Positions 1-9,733 of a stretch of 64,000 nt of DNA are shown one piece after another; position 1 is the stretch's first letter; each line of letters starts with the position of its first letter. The stretch comes from Acinetobacter sp. ANC 4470 (GTDB lineage Bacteria > Pseudomonadota > Gammaproteobacteria > Pseudomonadales > Moraxellaceae), in the NCBI RefSeq assembly GCF_002135335.1, contig NZ_NEGC01000001.1, positions 372,001-436,000 on the forward strand, read 5' to 3'. The position numbers and the translations under genes were made by a program. The notes beneath the pieces were generated by a model, which was not told where the DNA came from, ran no database searches, and saw nothing but the letters and a program-made list of their open reading frames with translations.

Positions 1-52
1 TAGTCAAACTTAAAGTAGAAGCTGCAATGCTTGCCATTATTGTTTTTTTCAT
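1..52 (-). CDS. Start of a secreted protein (partial, runs off left edge)
   Basis: An ATG at position 52, read leftward, opens a frame beginning MKKTIMASIAASTLSLT. This looks like the start of a signal peptide: two lysines, then a small hydrophobic run. An AGGGA ribosome binding site lies about 6 bases upstream. The start is only 24 bases after the stop of the preceding secreted-protein gene, so it is probably the fourth gene of the same operon. Only 17 codons are inside the window, so the product cannot be identified. By position it could be a further member of the fil cluster, but that is inference. Confidence 0.6.
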   Translation of the reverse strand, partial: MKKTIMASIAASTLSLT

Positions 53-76
53 TATATTTCCCTGTATTATAATGAG

Positions 77-2359
77 TTATCTAGGTGTAATCCCAAAAGT
101 ACTTCGCATTACCCCTCCTGTAATTGCAAATTCCGCCACTTTTTGCATACTACCTGATGGTGACATCGCCATTTCAGCTCGAAACACACGCCCTACATTT
201 CCCGCATCGATTTGTGCTTTTGTTAATGCTGTAGATGGATGATTGAAATTTATTTTATTATCCAAAACAATCGTATCTTTTTTAACATGAATTGCTGATT
301 CAAGACCAACGTGACCTTGCATTTTATTTAAATTGACACTTGTTGAAGTAACAGAACCATTGCTTTTCACATCATCTGTAACAAAGCTCACATAACTCCC
401 TAATACAGATTGATTATTTTTTTCTGCTGTCGTTAAGGGATTAAATTCAAAATTTGCTTTTAGACTTAAAAAATTAGTATCAGGCGTTGCTGTTGAAGAA
501 TTCATACCTGGAATAATAAATAATTCCCCCTTACCATCGAGTTTAAAAGCGATTGAACTTAATACATCATCTTTACGGGCAAAGTTATCTATTGGAACAA
601 CTTGACCACACTTACTCGAACCACTTTGACAGTTATATAAAGAACCTGGTAGTTGTCCTATTGCAATTTCTGCTTTGGCTGCAAATAATAAATTATCCGC
701 TTTAATATAAATTCCATCATTTTCAAAACCAATCACACCATCTGATTTTAAATATGAATCGATATTTCTTAGACCCGCATAATAGTTAACTTCTTCATTA
801 TGCAAACCTGTAGCTCCATCAACAATAATAATAGAAGTTGTACTTGGTGCATTGGTTTTTTTATCAATACCATATCCTTCTGTCGACATCGCCAAGTTAT
901 AACCCAAACCAGATTTTGTCGTATTGTTATAGCTATAATTTTTAGAAAATAATGCTAAATTTGCATTTAAATTAAAGATAGGTAAGCCAATTCCCCATTT
1001 ACCAGAGGAACTTGTAATTTCCGCAATGGAGTTATCAGAAATAAAACGGGCTTTACGCGCAATCGCTTGAAAATCCATGCCACGAATGGCAATTAAAGCG
1101 ATATTTTGCCCCTTATCTGCTGGTACCATATCATATTTTAAATCTGTGCTCGTTGCACCTAATACCTTTTTAACATTTTCATTAACAATAAAACTTAAGC
1201 TTTTCACTTGCGCTGTATTGATATAAAGATCACCAAAATCAATATATGCATTACGCGTATTCAAGTCTGACACAACGGTCGAATTACGAATGGTTAAAGG
1301 CGATAAATTCGAAAATTCAAGCGCATAACTTCCATGCCCTGTATGTCCAATTTCTAGAGTTGTAGGGCTATCACCAACACCTAATAAAGCATTTCCTTCT
1401 CGAGTGAAGTCGGCAGAAACCCCCATATGTAGACCACCTGCACCTGCAAACTCATAACCTGTCGCCGTCTTTGTGGTTTCAGTAAGATTTGCTGATGCCC
1501 GATCAACAGAATTAAACTCTGCTAGACCAGTCTGATTTGCATTAAAAAAGACCTTTCCATTGGTCACGGCACCTGATGCCCCCATACGAATTAAATTCTT
1601 CTGGTTACTTGGATCTGATCCATAACGTAAATCAATATTCACACCAGGATTCTTTGCCCCAGTTCGACTTGAATCAACATCCGTTAAGTCCGTCACTCGA
1701 GCTAAATTTACAATATGATCAGTTTGACCATCTTTACTTTTTGTGGTTATCGCTATCCCCTCATTCGAGTCTAGATATAAATAACCATCAGCAGAAAAAT
1801 TAAAATTAAAATCCTTTAATGTTAGCGATTGCCCATTTAAACCATAACCGATACTGGCATTTTGTAATTGAAAATCTAAATGAGCTATTTCATCACGATT
1901 AAACAAACCAGCAGATGTTTGCAGATAAACTCGTAAAGGTGAAATAGTTGAAAGACTTAATGAGCCTAAATTTTGTGAAGCAGTGGTACAGTCAGCAGCC
2001 CCACACAGTAACATCAAATTTTCAACCGTTGCCTGAAAGGGTGAAATACTGGCTTGAATTTTTATACCTGCACCACGATCTGTTTTTCCGACATCAAAAT
2101 CAAGGGTACTTTTAATTGTACTGTTATTTAAGCCTTTAATTTCAACATCATGAAGCCCTAACTTCATACTTCCTGTATTGGTATAATCCACCCAATTGGC
2201 TTGATCAACAGTAACCTTAGATACCTCATGAGTAATTGATATACCATCTTGCCCTGTAACAGTACTCAATGAAGAATCATTTAATCGCTCTAAAGCATAA
2301 CTGTGTTGTGCTAAAAAAATACATACAGTCAGTAGTTTTAATTTTGTTATTTTTTTCAT
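77..2359 (-). CDS. Large secreted fil-cluster-like protein (760 aa)
   Basis: This is the third of three consecutive exported proteins. A signal peptide spans about residues 1-22 (MKKITKLKLL... ending HSYA). The mature protein starts LERLNDSSLSTVTGQDGISI, an N-terminal signature of the type L-x-D-x(2)-L-x(3)-TGQ(D/G)G that the two upstream genes also carry. The remainder is rich in Asn, Ser, Thr and Gly with many short beta-like stretches, as in beta-rich surface proteins. It has two cysteine pairs (CGAADC and CQSGSSKC) that could form short disulfide loops. No catalytic motif was seen. A good ribosome binding site (AAGGA) precedes the ATG, and the gene follows its neighbour by 30 bases. Acinetobacter genomes annotate a fil (putative pilus assembly) cluster beside dcd, and this is likely that cluster. 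Which fil letter applies is not settled here, and the function is unknown. Confidence 0.75.
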   Translation of the reverse strand: MKKITKLKLLTVCIFLAQHSYALERLNDSSLSTVTGQDGISITHEVSKVTVDQANWVDYTNTGSMKLGLHDVEIKGLNNSTIKSTLDFDVGKTDRGAGIKIQASISPFQATVENLMLLCGAADCTTASQNLGSLSLSTISPLRVYLQTSAGLFNRDEIAHLDFQLQNASIGYGLNGQSLTLKDFNFNFSADGYLYLDSNEGIAITTKSKDGQTDHIVNLARVTDLTDVDSSRTGAKNPGVNIDLRYGSDPSNQKNLIRMGASGAVTNGKVFFNANQTGLAEFNSVDRASANLTETTKTATGYEFAGAGGLHMGVSADFTREGNALLGVGDSPTTLEIGHTGHGSYALEFSNLSPLTIRNSTVVSDLNTRNAYIDFGDLYINTAQVKSLSFIVNENVKKVLGATSTDLKYDMVPADKGQNIALIAIRGMDFQAIARKARFISDNSIAEITSSSGKWGIGLPIFNLNANLALFSKNYSYNNTTKSGLGYNLAMSTEGYGIDKKTNAPSTTSIIIVDGATGLHNEEVNYYAGLRNIDSYLKSDGVIGFENDGIYIKADNLLFAAKAEIAIGQLPGSLYNCQSGSSKCGQVVPIDNFARKDDVLSSIAFKLDGKGELFIIPGMNSSTATPDTNFLSLKANFEFNPLTTAEKNNQSVLGSYVSFVTDDVKSNGSVTSTSVNLNKMQGHVGLESAIHVKKDTIVLDNKINFNHPSTALTKAQIDAGNVGRVFRAEMAMSPSGSMQKVAEFAITGGVMRSTFGITPR

Positions 2360-2389
2360 TCTAACATCCTTATTTTTCGAAAATTTTAT

Positions 2390-3067
2390 TTAGCAACGGC
2401 TGCTTGTTGTTCCTGCACAGTTATAACTAAAGATTTTCAAATTACCTGACATATGCAAATTCCCATGCACATTTACGCCCATAAATCCTGTTTCAGCACC
2501 TTGATCGAAACTAGGCACTGCATTCCCATTATTATATGTGGTATAGGTACTTTTATTTAAATAGCCTTCTTCACCATTACTCTCAACAGCTAAACTCGCA
2601 AAACCTAAATTACGTATTTTTAATGGCTTATTATCATAAAATGTCAGGTTCATCGCAGTTTGCGGATTACCGTCTTTATTAATAATGGTAGAACCATCTA
2701 AAGAAAGTTTATCAATTTGAATCGTGCCTTGAATCTGTTTAAAAACCAACCATTTTTTATTATCTACCGCTCCTACTTTCTCAATCTGATTATTTGGAGA
2801 GAAAGCAAAACGACATAAAACATTGGCTACACAATCATACTGATAATATGCGCCAGTAGTATTTCCTGCATTAATAAGTGCAAGATTAGAAATATCTTTT
2901 TTACTCATGTCATTTGCATATTGATGATTTAAAGACAATGTCCAGCTTAAATCCGCACCACCCTGTCCAGTCACATCTAATAATTCTGTATTATCGAGAC
3001 TGACCAATTCTGCATGAACCGTACAAGTAAGTAATAAAGCAACAGAAATAGCTATTTTATTTAACAT
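2390..3067 (-). CDS. Secreted fil-cluster-like protein (225 aa)
   Basis: The second gene of the secreted-protein operon, starting 10 bases after the upstream stop with an AGGA ribosome binding site. It has a signal peptide over about residues 1-19 (ending CTVHA). The mature N-terminus ELVSLDNTELLDVTGQGGAD repeats the signature seen in both neighbours. The rest is Asn/Ser/Gly rich with predicted beta strands and no recognised enzyme motif. Cysteines are paired: CVANVLC near residue 78 and a C-terminal CAGTTSSRC whose last Cys is the final residue. A disulfide at the extreme C-terminus is plausible in the periplasm or on the cell surface. Likely a surface or periplasmic partner of the 760- and 486-residue proteins. 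Confidence 0.7.
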   Translation of the reverse strand: MLNKIAISVALLLTCTVHAELVSLDNTELLDVTGQGGADLSWTLSLNHQYANDMSKKDISNLALINAGNTTGAYYQYDCVANVLCRFAFSPNNQIEKVGAVDNKKWLVFKQIQGTIQIDKLSLDGSTIINKDGNPQTAMNLTFYDNKPLKIRNLGFASLAVESNGEEGYLNKSTYTTYNNGNAVPSFDQGAETGFMGVNVHGNLHMSGNLKIFSYNCAGTTSSRC

Positions 3068-3076
3068 TTCAATTTC

Positions 3077-4537
3077 CTATAAACCTGTAGTTTTAAACTT
3101 AAGATGTTGAATCAACACACCATCTATAGCCACAGAACCCAAATTAACTGCTGTTCCTGTAGGGTTTCTAAATACAACGCCTGTGGCATCTGCTCCAGTA
3201 TTAGCTTTTAACAAATTAGTGGTGGGATCACGCGTTACACTACCAATAGAAATACTGCTGTGCGTCGCATTGTTTCCTTGATAGTTAATGGTATTTGAAC
3301 CCGAGGTTAGTGTAGAAGTATTAAATCCGCACACATGGACATTACAAGTAGACCCCTGATACTCACTGGTCGCAGATAAACCACTATAAGGCACATCATA
3401 ATTTGTATAAATTTTCTTATAAATATTAGGCACATTAGGTATGCGGGTAACTTCTAAAATAATATTGTTACCTTCAGAACCGACAACAAAGGGTTGATAC
3501 ATATTTCCTAGAACTAAATTAATATTCGGACTATACAAATACATCCCTTCTTTATCATTAAATAAAGGAGCCTCTGAATTTCGCTGTAATGCTGGAGTCG
3601 AATACGTTCCATCATCTGTCGTTGCTGTACTCAATCGAATGGCTTTTGCATCTAAACCTGCATCAGTAAATTTTAGGTTTGCAGGGTTATCATTGGTATT
3701 TAAGCGTAAAACACTGGCCATTCCCAGAGTTAGATTATGTTGAGCTGTTGGTGATGACATGGTTTGAAAAAGTCGTATTTGTGAACCACTCAAACTTAGT
3801 CCATTTGCGACATACTGTAATCTTAAACGCTGGTTTTTATCTAAATCGATATCGTTGCTAGGATCACCCGCTACCGGCTTTGCCACTGGCGCACCTGTAA
3901 TCGGATTAATGGCATTACTTGAGTTCCAACTGCGTGAAAATGCATCTAACCAGAAACCTAACTTAATATTATTATCACTTTCATCTGCAGTGACTTGAGC
4001 TAAAGGTGCTTCCAAAGCTAAATAACTAATATCTCCAGCAACATTGGTACTTGAAAATTGTTGAATATTATTGGCTGTGCCAGCACGAAATAACCAAGGG
4101 TTAATAGAACTTCCCCAGTTAAAACCAACATTACTAAAACGCTGGTTTAAGTTACTATTACTCGCAGACAATGCTAAACCATAAATAAAAATGTCTGCTT
4201 TGGTTCTTTTAGCTGCGGCTTGAGCTGCTGTTAACGTGAGGTTGGCATAATTTTCACCAGTCGGAATAATCCGTATAAAACCGGTATCTTTTTTTGATGC
4301 TTGTAGTAAGGCTGCTGAATCGGTTAAAACACCATAACTTGATGCAGCCGACAAATCATTCGCCCCCTGAAAAACCATTTTGAAATTTTCAGGTAAGAGT
4401 GCCATGCCCTCACCCGTTGTGTCTGCAAGGTGATCATCTGACAAAGATTCAAGCGCATAAACTGATTGGCTAATCAAAACAGCAATTACACTTGCCAAAC
4501 AAGACTTTTTAAATCCTGCATTCCAACTTTGAGTCAT
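3077..4537 (-). CDS. Secreted fil-cluster-like protein (486 aa), first gene of operon
   Basis: First gene of the operon. I chose the ATG at 4537 over the in-frame GTG one codon earlier because GGAAGG lies 5 bases upstream of it. A signal peptide with a long n-region ends about residue 28 (SQSVYA). The mature protein starts LESLSDDHLADTTGEGMALL, matching the N-terminal signature of the next two genes. The body is beta-rich and Asn/Thr/Ser rich, with one Cys pair (CNVHVC) about 90 residues from the end. No transmembrane helix beyond the signal and no catalytic motif are visible. The upstream spacer to dcd (about 250 bases) should hold the operon promoter. In Acinetobacter the gene in this position beside dcd is often called filA. 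I leave the symbol blank because I cannot verify the correspondence. Confidence 0.7.
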   Translation of the reverse strand: MTQSWNAGFKKSCLASVIAVLISQSVYALESLSDDHLADTTGEGMALLPENFKMVFQGANDLSAASSYGVLTDSAALLQASKKDTGFIRIIPTGENYANLTLTAAQAAAKRTKADIFIYGLALSASNSNLNQRFSNVGFNWGSSINPWLFRAGTANNIQQFSSTNVAGDISYLALEAPLAQVTADESDNNIKLGFWLDAFSRSWNSSNAINPITGAPVAKPVAGDPSNDIDLDKNQRLRLQYVANGLSLSGSQIRLFQTMSSPTAQHNLTLGMASVLRLNTNDNPANLKFTDAGLDAKAIRLSTATTDDGTYSTPALQRNSEAPLFNDKEGMYLYSPNINLVLGNMYQPFVVGSEGNNIILEVTRIPNVPNIYKKIYTNYDVPYSGLSATSEYQGSTCNVHVCGFNTSTLTSGSNTINYQGNNATHSSISIGSVTRDPTTNLLKANTGADATGVVFRNPTGTAVNLGSVAIDGVLIQHLKFKTTGL

Positions 4538-4734
4538 CACGACCTTCCTTTTTTATCAGATGCTCCGCATCATTATTTTCACATCATCCTAAGCTTGGTA
4601 GGTCAAATTTTTATTTATTTGTCATTACAACAATGTTCTTACCAAGTCTGTACAACTTTTTATTATGCTGAATATTTACCCAATTGCAAAAAAAACTGGG
4701 CAAATGTAAGTAGTTTCCGATGAATGAAGCCCAC

Positions 4735-4767
4735 AAAAAATAAGCGGACCAAAATGATCCGCTTATT
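4735..4767 (-). terminator. Rho-independent terminator of dcd
   Basis: A 10-bp stem (AATAAGCGGA at 4739-4748 pairing with TCCGCTTATT at 4758-4767) is followed on the minus strand by a T run. It lies 17 bases beyond the dcd stop and separates dcd from the secreted-protein operon. Confidence 0.85.
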
Positions 4768-4783
4768 CAGTTATTTATACTAT

Positions 4784-5353
4784 TTACGCTTTTGGTAAGG
4801 TTACACCTGTTTGACCTTGATATTTACCACCACGGTCTTTATATGAAGTTTCGCATACTTCATCAGATTCAAAAAACAACATTTGAGCAACACCTTCACC
4901 TGCATAAATACGTGCAGGTAAATTGGTTGTATTTGAAAACTCTAAGGTAACATGACCTTCCCACTCAGGCTCAAGTGGTGTCACATTCACAATAATACCG
5001 CAACGTGCATAGGTTGATTTACCTAAACACACCGTCAAAACATTACGTGGAATACGGAAATATTCTACAGTACGCGCTAAGGCAAATGAATTTGGCGGGA
5101 TAATGCACACGTCAGATTCAATATCAATAAAGCTTTTATCATCAAAGTTTTTTGGATCGACAATTACTGAGTGAACATTGGTAAATACTTTAAATTCACG
5201 CGCACAACGTACATCATAACCATAGCTTGAAACACCATAAGAAATGAGTTTCTCACCTGCGTCATCATAGCGAACTTGGTTTTCTGCATACGGTTCAATC
5301 ATGCCGTGATTTTCGCTCATTTCACGAATCCAACGATCAGACTTAATTGCCAT
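4784..5353 (-). CDS. dcd: dCTP deaminase
   Basis: Deaminates dCTP to dUTP and ammonia in the cytoplasm, feeding the dUTP-dUMP route to thymidylate. The dut gene at the far end of this window encodes the next enzyme. At 189 residues it has the normal length for the family. The sequence carries the family's conserved core: the segment [18 protein letters not shown] around residue 127, which includes the catalytic Glu, and the C-terminal [13 protein letters not shown] that closes over the nucleotide. dCTP deaminase shares its fold with dUTPase. The gene stands alone with its own terminator. The start is the ATG giving [12 protein letters not shown], the usual N-terminus. Confidence 0.97.
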   Translation of the reverse strand: MAIKSDRWIREMSENHGMIEPYAENQVRYDDAGEKLISYGVSSYGYDVRCAREFKVFTNVHSVIVDPKNFDDKSFIDIESDVCIIPPNSFALARTVEYFRIPRNVLTVCLGKSTYARCGIIVNVTPLEPEWEGHVTLEFSNTTNLPARIYAGEGVAQMLFFESDEVCETSYKDRGGKYQGQTGVTLPKA

Positions 5354-5478
5354 TCTTTCTATCCAAAAATAGTTAAATCAATTATTGCGCTGTACTTTAA
5401 CTGAAATCGGCTGTAATGGAAATGATGATCAGGCGATGATGTCATTTTTTACCAAATGTACATTTTCATCGCTGTATT

Positions 5479-6072
5479 TTAAAGACTTAAAATAGCAGAG
5501 TAACTTAGTGGAATAGAGAAACTAATCAAGACCAAAGATGCTGTTTTTTGCAAATTAGATTGGTTTAACCAACGCACATTATTGGAGGCTAAAATTGAAC
5601 CAATAAAAGTCCAAAATAAAGCAATCGGCACAATCAAAAGCAAAAACAGCCCCATATGCACGAGGTAAGCCTGCATGGTCAGCCAAGCCGTACTTGGGAA
5701 AATAGCAGATGCAAAAAGCAATGCTTTAGGATTCAATAAAGTCGCACAAAACAGCTCACGTGCACGAATGGTGGGCTGGTTATAACTAGCTTCTATATCA
5801 GCCGTTTTCCAAAGTTTAATGGCAAGTACAATAATATATAGCGCACTCAACAGTTTGAGGAATGTCGGAATAATTGGAAATTTACTTGAAACTGTACCAA
5901 TGATCATTCCCCAAGTGGTAATCGCAATTAAATAGCCAATTGATTCTGCTGGAATAAGTCGTAATGATTGGCGTACACCTACCTGTATACCAGAAGATGC
6001 AAGCAATGTATTTGTTGGGCCAGGTGTCAATAAAATAGTGACGACCAAACCAATGAACAGCCATGAAATCAT
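5479..6072 (-). CDS. LysE/RhtB family amino-acid exporter
   Basis: A 197-residue inner-membrane protein with about six hydrophobic segments, the size typical of LysE/RhtB transporters, which export amino acids or related metabolites. The N-terminal segment contains TPGPTNTLLASSG, which matches the family's conserved TPGP motif in the first helix, and further on LNPKALLFASAIFP corresponds to the conserved LNPK element. The substrate cannot be told from sequence. It lies between dcd and mrp with generous spacers, so it is probably transcribed alone. A second ORF on the same strand (5882-6166) is a frame shadow. Confidence 0.85.
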   Translation of the reverse strand: MISWLFIGLVVTILLTPGPTNTLLASSGIQVGVRQSLRLIPAESIGYLIAITTWGMIIGTVSSKFPIIPTFLKLLSALYIIVLAIKLWKTADIEASYNQPTIRARELFCATLLNPKALLFASAIFPSTAWLTMQAYLVHMGLFLLLIVPIALFWTFIGSILASNNVRWLNQSNLQKTASLVLISFSIPLSYSAILSL

Positions 6073-6418
6073 ATGCGACCTCTCTATAGAGTGCGCGAAG
6101 AGTAAATAAGTTTATTGTACTTAGCAAATACGAAATTTTGTATCTTTTCAAAAATACTAAAATCATTAATATAAATGCAGGACAATCATCAACTTAACAA
6201 CAAACATCTAATATGAATTAAAAGTCATTTGTTAATAAAAATTTCAACCACCACATTTTAAGCCCCTATAGACTGAATTAACCAATCGTTAAAAGACTTA
6301 TTTCATAAGTTCTTTTTGATTAATTCGTGTCGTTCGTAAAACCCAAATTAAAAATAAATTTTAGCAGGTGTTGGATTTATGGATGTAGCATGAATGCCAC
6401 ACATTCCTGTGCAAGTAA
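6073..6418. other. Intergenic spacer without a gene
   Basis: About 345 AT-rich bases between the exporter and the mrp terminator. Short frames here lack ribosome binding sites and coding character. The promoter of the exporter must lie at the left end. Confidence 0.5.
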
Positions 6419-6446
6419 AAACAGCCCAACCAAAATTGAGCTGTTT
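6419..6446 (-). terminator. Rho-independent terminator of mrp
   Basis: An 11-bp stem with one G-U pair (AAACAGCTCAA pairing with TTGGGCTGTTT when read on the minus strand) and a 6-base loop, followed by TTTACTT. It lies 21 bases past the mrp stop. Confidence 0.8.
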
Positions 6447-6467
6447 GAAATAGTATTTTCGTGTCTT

Positions 6468-7754
6468 TTAGAAAATTCGGTTTTGAGGTTTTTCCGCTTT
6501 AGACAGTTGGTCAGCAATTTTTTGCGCTATAGCAATATAGCTTTCCGCTGCGTCATCACCTGCAATTACAGACGGTTTGCCTGCATCTGCATTTTCACGA
6601 ATTTGAACATTCAAAGGTAAACGTCCAAGTAAAGGAATTTGGTACTGCTCTGATAATTTATCGCCCCCACCTGTACCAAAAACCTGTTCTTCATGACCGC
6701 AATTTGAACAAATATGGGTCGACATATTTTCCACCACACCCATGACTGGAATTTGAACTTTATTAAACAGTTCAATGCCTTTAATGGCATCCATTAATGC
6801 CACATTTTGCGGTGTTGTCACAATGACAGCACCTGTCACAGGAATACGTTGTGCAAGTGTCAATTGAATATCACCTGTCCCCGGTGGCATATCAATCATC
6901 AAAACATCTAGATCTGGCCATAAGGTTTGGTTGAACAATTGCATCAATGCACCTGTTGCCTTTGGACCACGCCAAGCCACAGGGGTATTGTTATCTCCAG
7001 TTAAATGCCCAATCGACAAAACAGCCATGCCGTAAGCATCAATCGGAACAAAATTTTCTGCTTCGATCATGGGGGTACGACCTGCATTTCCTAACATGGT
7101 TGGAATACTTGGCCCATAAATATCGGCATCTAAAACACCCACTTTTAAACCCAGTTTTTGCAATGCCAAAGCCAGATTTACTGTTGTCGTCGATTTACCT
7201 ACACCGCCTTTACCCGATGAAACCAAGATGACATTTTGAATGCGTGGATGCTTAGGCACATCTCTTTGTTGTGGTGCTGGTTTTTGAATAGGCGGATTGT
7301 TTGGGTCTTCATCTTGCGGTTTTTTGATTTCAGCTTGGGTTGTTTGACCTGAAGCATCCACCACAGGTGGAAGTTTTACAGTTTGATGTACTATCGTTTC
7401 AGCTTGTGGTTTACTTGAACAACTATGCCCTGCTTTACCATGATCATGAGTAGCGCGATTTTCTCCGTGTACATGTTTTTGCTGAATCACATGCATATTG
7501 AGTTCTTGGATGCCGCATTTTTCAAGTGCATCAGCCAGATCATCATGAATTTTCTGCAGTTGATCTGCTTCATCAGGATAAGTATTAATAGTAATTTGTA
7601 ATACTCGCCCCTCAACATTCACTTGGCTAATTCGGTCTTTCAGTGCGTTGTTTGAATCTGGCAATAAATAGCCTTCTAATACCGTTTGGATTTCATCTTC
7701 CTTCACTTCCTGCGAGGGCGAAAAAACAGATTTAAGCGAAGAAAGCCATGACAT
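6468..7754 (-). CDS. apbC: Mrp/ApbC-type Fe-S cluster carrier ATPase
   Basis: A P-loop ATPase of the Mrp/NBP35 family that binds a [4Fe-4S] cluster at a dimer interface and passes it to target apoproteins in the cytosol. The ATG at 7754 has GGAG 7 bases upstream, giving 428 residues and MSWLSSLKS; an upstream in-frame start is less likely. Order of parts: an N-terminal MIP18/DUF59-like domain (about 20-90), a His- and Pro-rich linker (about 93-170) containing HVHGENRATHDHGKAGHSC, the deviant Walker A GKGGVGKST at 181-189, then DMPPGTGD near 288, and the cluster-binding CSNC at 349-352. The linker is longer and more His-rich than in E. coli Mrp. Transcribed alone, with its own terminator. Confidence 0.93.
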   Translation of the reverse strand: MSWLSSLKSVFSPSQEVKEDEIQTVLEGYLLPDSNNALKDRISQVNVEGRVLQITINTYPDEADQLQKIHDDLADALEKCGIQELNMHVIQQKHVHGENRATHDHGKAGHSCSSKPQAETIVHQTVKLPPVVDASGQTTQAEIKKPQDEDPNNPPIQKPAPQQRDVPKHPRIQNVILVSSGKGGVGKSTTTVNLALALQKLGLKVGVLDADIYGPSIPTMLGNAGRTPMIEAENFVPIDAYGMAVLSIGHLTGDNNTPVAWRGPKATGALMQLFNQTLWPDLDVLMIDMPPGTGDIQLTLAQRIPVTGAVIVTTPQNVALMDAIKGIELFNKVQIPVMGVVENMSTHICSNCGHEEQVFGTGGGDKLSEQYQIPLLGRLPLNVQIRENADAGKPSVIAGDDAAESYIAIAQKIADQLSKAEKPQNRIF

Positions 7755-8380
7755 ACGTTTACTCCAAGTGCGGACATACAACTGAATGTTATAGTTTAGC
7801 TTTAAATGCAGCGAAGGTTAAGCAAAGTTCTACCCAGCTTCGTGAATGTTGCTAAAAATCCAACCTAATTAGTCGGTTTTCATCATAAATACTTAAACTT
7901 GAATCAATTTCGACGATTAATTCAAAATATTTTATATAAAAAGTCTATTTTTTCATTTTTGATCATTACAGCTAAATGAAACCTGATGAAGTGGTAATAT
8001 CCAATTGAATTTTGGCTAAACCAATCTTGATTATTTTTAAAATTTATAGCTTTGCTTTGAGGCTATTTTCTTTATCCAAACCATATTTTCCTATTTAACC
8101 TAACACTTTGATGTAACAAACCGTCATATTTTGATCAATTATGCTTACTTTTTTTATACGTTTAAATGATTGATAACACTTATAGTTTATTTTGTGCAGC
8201 ACTTTAATTTTACGCACCATATATTTAATAGCAATACTCCGTACTGGTAAATATTTGGTGAGACCTATGTATCCATAACATGGTTTAGTTCCTATAAACT
8301 TCTTTTATTCGCACTTTCTGGTACTTACCATCAAGCATCTATCTAAAACAAAATAACTTGAAAATATAACGAGGTATTTC
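7755..8380. other. Long divergent intergenic region (mrp/gor)
   Basis: About 625 AT-rich bases between the divergent mrp and gor genes. It must carry both promoters. I found no convincing ORF, tRNA or strong hairpin. A clear ribosome binding site (ACGAGG) lies just ahead of gor. Confidence 0.5.
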
Positions 8381-9733
8381 ATGTCTAAACACTATGACTA
8401 TATTGCAATTGGTGGTGGCAGTGGCGGAATTGCATCGGTGAATCGTGCTGCATCTTATGGCAAAAAATGTGCTTTGATTGAAGCCAGTGATCTGGGCGGC
8501 ACATGTGTAAATGTCGGCTGTGTGCCTAAAAAAGTCATGTGGTACTCAGCTCAAATTGCTGATGCCATTCAAAAATATGGTTCTGATTATGGATTTGACA
8601 CCAAACTCAAAAGCTTCGATTGGAAAAAACTCATAGAAAATAGACAAGCTTATATCAAAAGAATTCATGCTTCCTATCAATCTGGTCTGAGTAAAAATCA
8701 GGTCGATGTTATTCATGGTTTCGCGATGTTTGTTGATCACAAAACCATTGAAGTCAACGGTGAAAAATTTACAGCAGACCATATTTTAATCGCCACGGGA
8801 ACGCAGCCTTCTCGCCCTGATATTGAAGGTGCAGAACACGGAATTGATTCAAATGGTTTCTTTGAATTACAAAAATTACCAAAACGTACCGCAATTATTG
8901 GCTCAGGTTATATAGCGGTTGAACTAGCGGGTGTTTTAAATTCTTTAGGTTCCGATGTTCAACTTTTTATACGTAAAAATTTGCCATTACGCAGTCTAGA
9001 TCAATTTTTAGGTGAAACATTACTAGAAAGTATGCGCAGTGATCACATTCAAGTTCACACGCAAGCGACTCCCGTTAAAGTGTCCAAACTCGAAGATCAG
9101 TCTCTGCTTTTACATCTAGAGGATGGCACGCAGCATATTGTTGATTGTCTGATCTGGGCTGTAGGAAGGGAGCCCAACACGAAAGCACTTAAACTAGAGC
9201 GTACAGCTATTCAATTAAATGACTCAGGCTACATTCAAGTTGATCAATTTCAAAATACCTCTCAATCAGGTCTTTATGCTGTAGGAGATATTACTGGCAA
9301 AGCAGAATTAACGCCTGTTGCCGTTGCTGCTGGTCGTAAACTTTCAGAACGCTTGTTCAATGGCAAATCTGAAGAATATCTAAATTATGAGAATATACCG
9401 ACGGTTGTATTTAGTCATCCCCCTATTGGGACTGTTGGTTTAACCGAAGCGCAAGCGATTGCTCAATTTGGTCAAGATCAGATCAAGGTATATAGCTCGT
9501 CCTTTACATCCATGTATACGGCGGTCACGGAACATCGACAAGTTTCAAAAATGAAATTGATTTGTTCTGGCGCAGAAGAAAAAATTATCGGTATTCATGG
9601 CATTGGTTATGGAATGGATGAAATTCTGCAAGGTTTTGCCGTAGCACTAAAAATGGGTGCCACCAAAAAAGATTTTGATGATACGGTCGCCATACATCCT
9701 ACTTCAGCTGAAGAATTCGTCACTATGCGTTAG
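8381..9733 (+). CDS. gor: Glutathione-disulfide reductase
   Basis: A FAD-dependent, NADPH-using oxidoreductase that reduces glutathione disulfide in the cytosol. The FAD-binding motif GGGSGG lies at residues 11-16. The redox-active disulfide is GGTCVNVGC, with cysteines at 42 and 47. A second Rossmann motif, [11 protein letters not shown], follows near residue 174. The FAD segment YAVGDITG lies near 295, and the C-terminus carries the dimer-interface signature with the active-site His (HPTSAEE). At 450 residues it is the length of E. coli Gor. These motifs together favour glutathione reductase over mercuric reductase or dihydrolipoamide dehydrogenase. The start has GAGG 8 bases upstream. Confidence 0.93.
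   Translation: MSKHYDYIAIGGGSGGIASVNRAASYGKKCALIEASDLGGTCVNVGCVPKKVMWYSAQIADAIQKYGSDYGFDTKLKSFDWKKLIENRQAYIKRIHASYQSGLSKNQVDVIHGFAMFVDHKTIEVNGEKFTADHILIATGTQPSRPDIEGAEHGIDSNGFFELQKLPKRTAIIGSGYIAVELAGVLNSLGSDVQLFIRKNLPLRSLDQFLGETLLESMRSDHIQVHTQATPVKVSKLEDQSLLLHLEDGTQHIVDCLIWAVGREPNTKALKLERTAIQLNDSGYIQVDQFQNTSQSGLYAVGDITGKAELTPVAVAAGRKLSERLFNGKSEEYLNYENIPTVVFSHPPIGTVGLTEAQAIAQFGQDQIKVYSSSFTSMYTAVTEHRQVSKMKLICSGAEEKIIGIHGIGYGMDEILQGFAVALKMGATKKDFDDTVAIHPTSAEEFVTMR

Noticed and set aside
5882..6166. 94-residue frame overlapping the LysE-type exporter on the same strand
   Set aside because: It is a frame-shifted shadow of the exporter, which has the intact family motifs in its own frame.
6327..6620. 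97-residue plus-strand frame spanning the mrp terminator
   Set aside because: It crosses the mrp terminator and runs antisense into mrp. It has no recognisable product.
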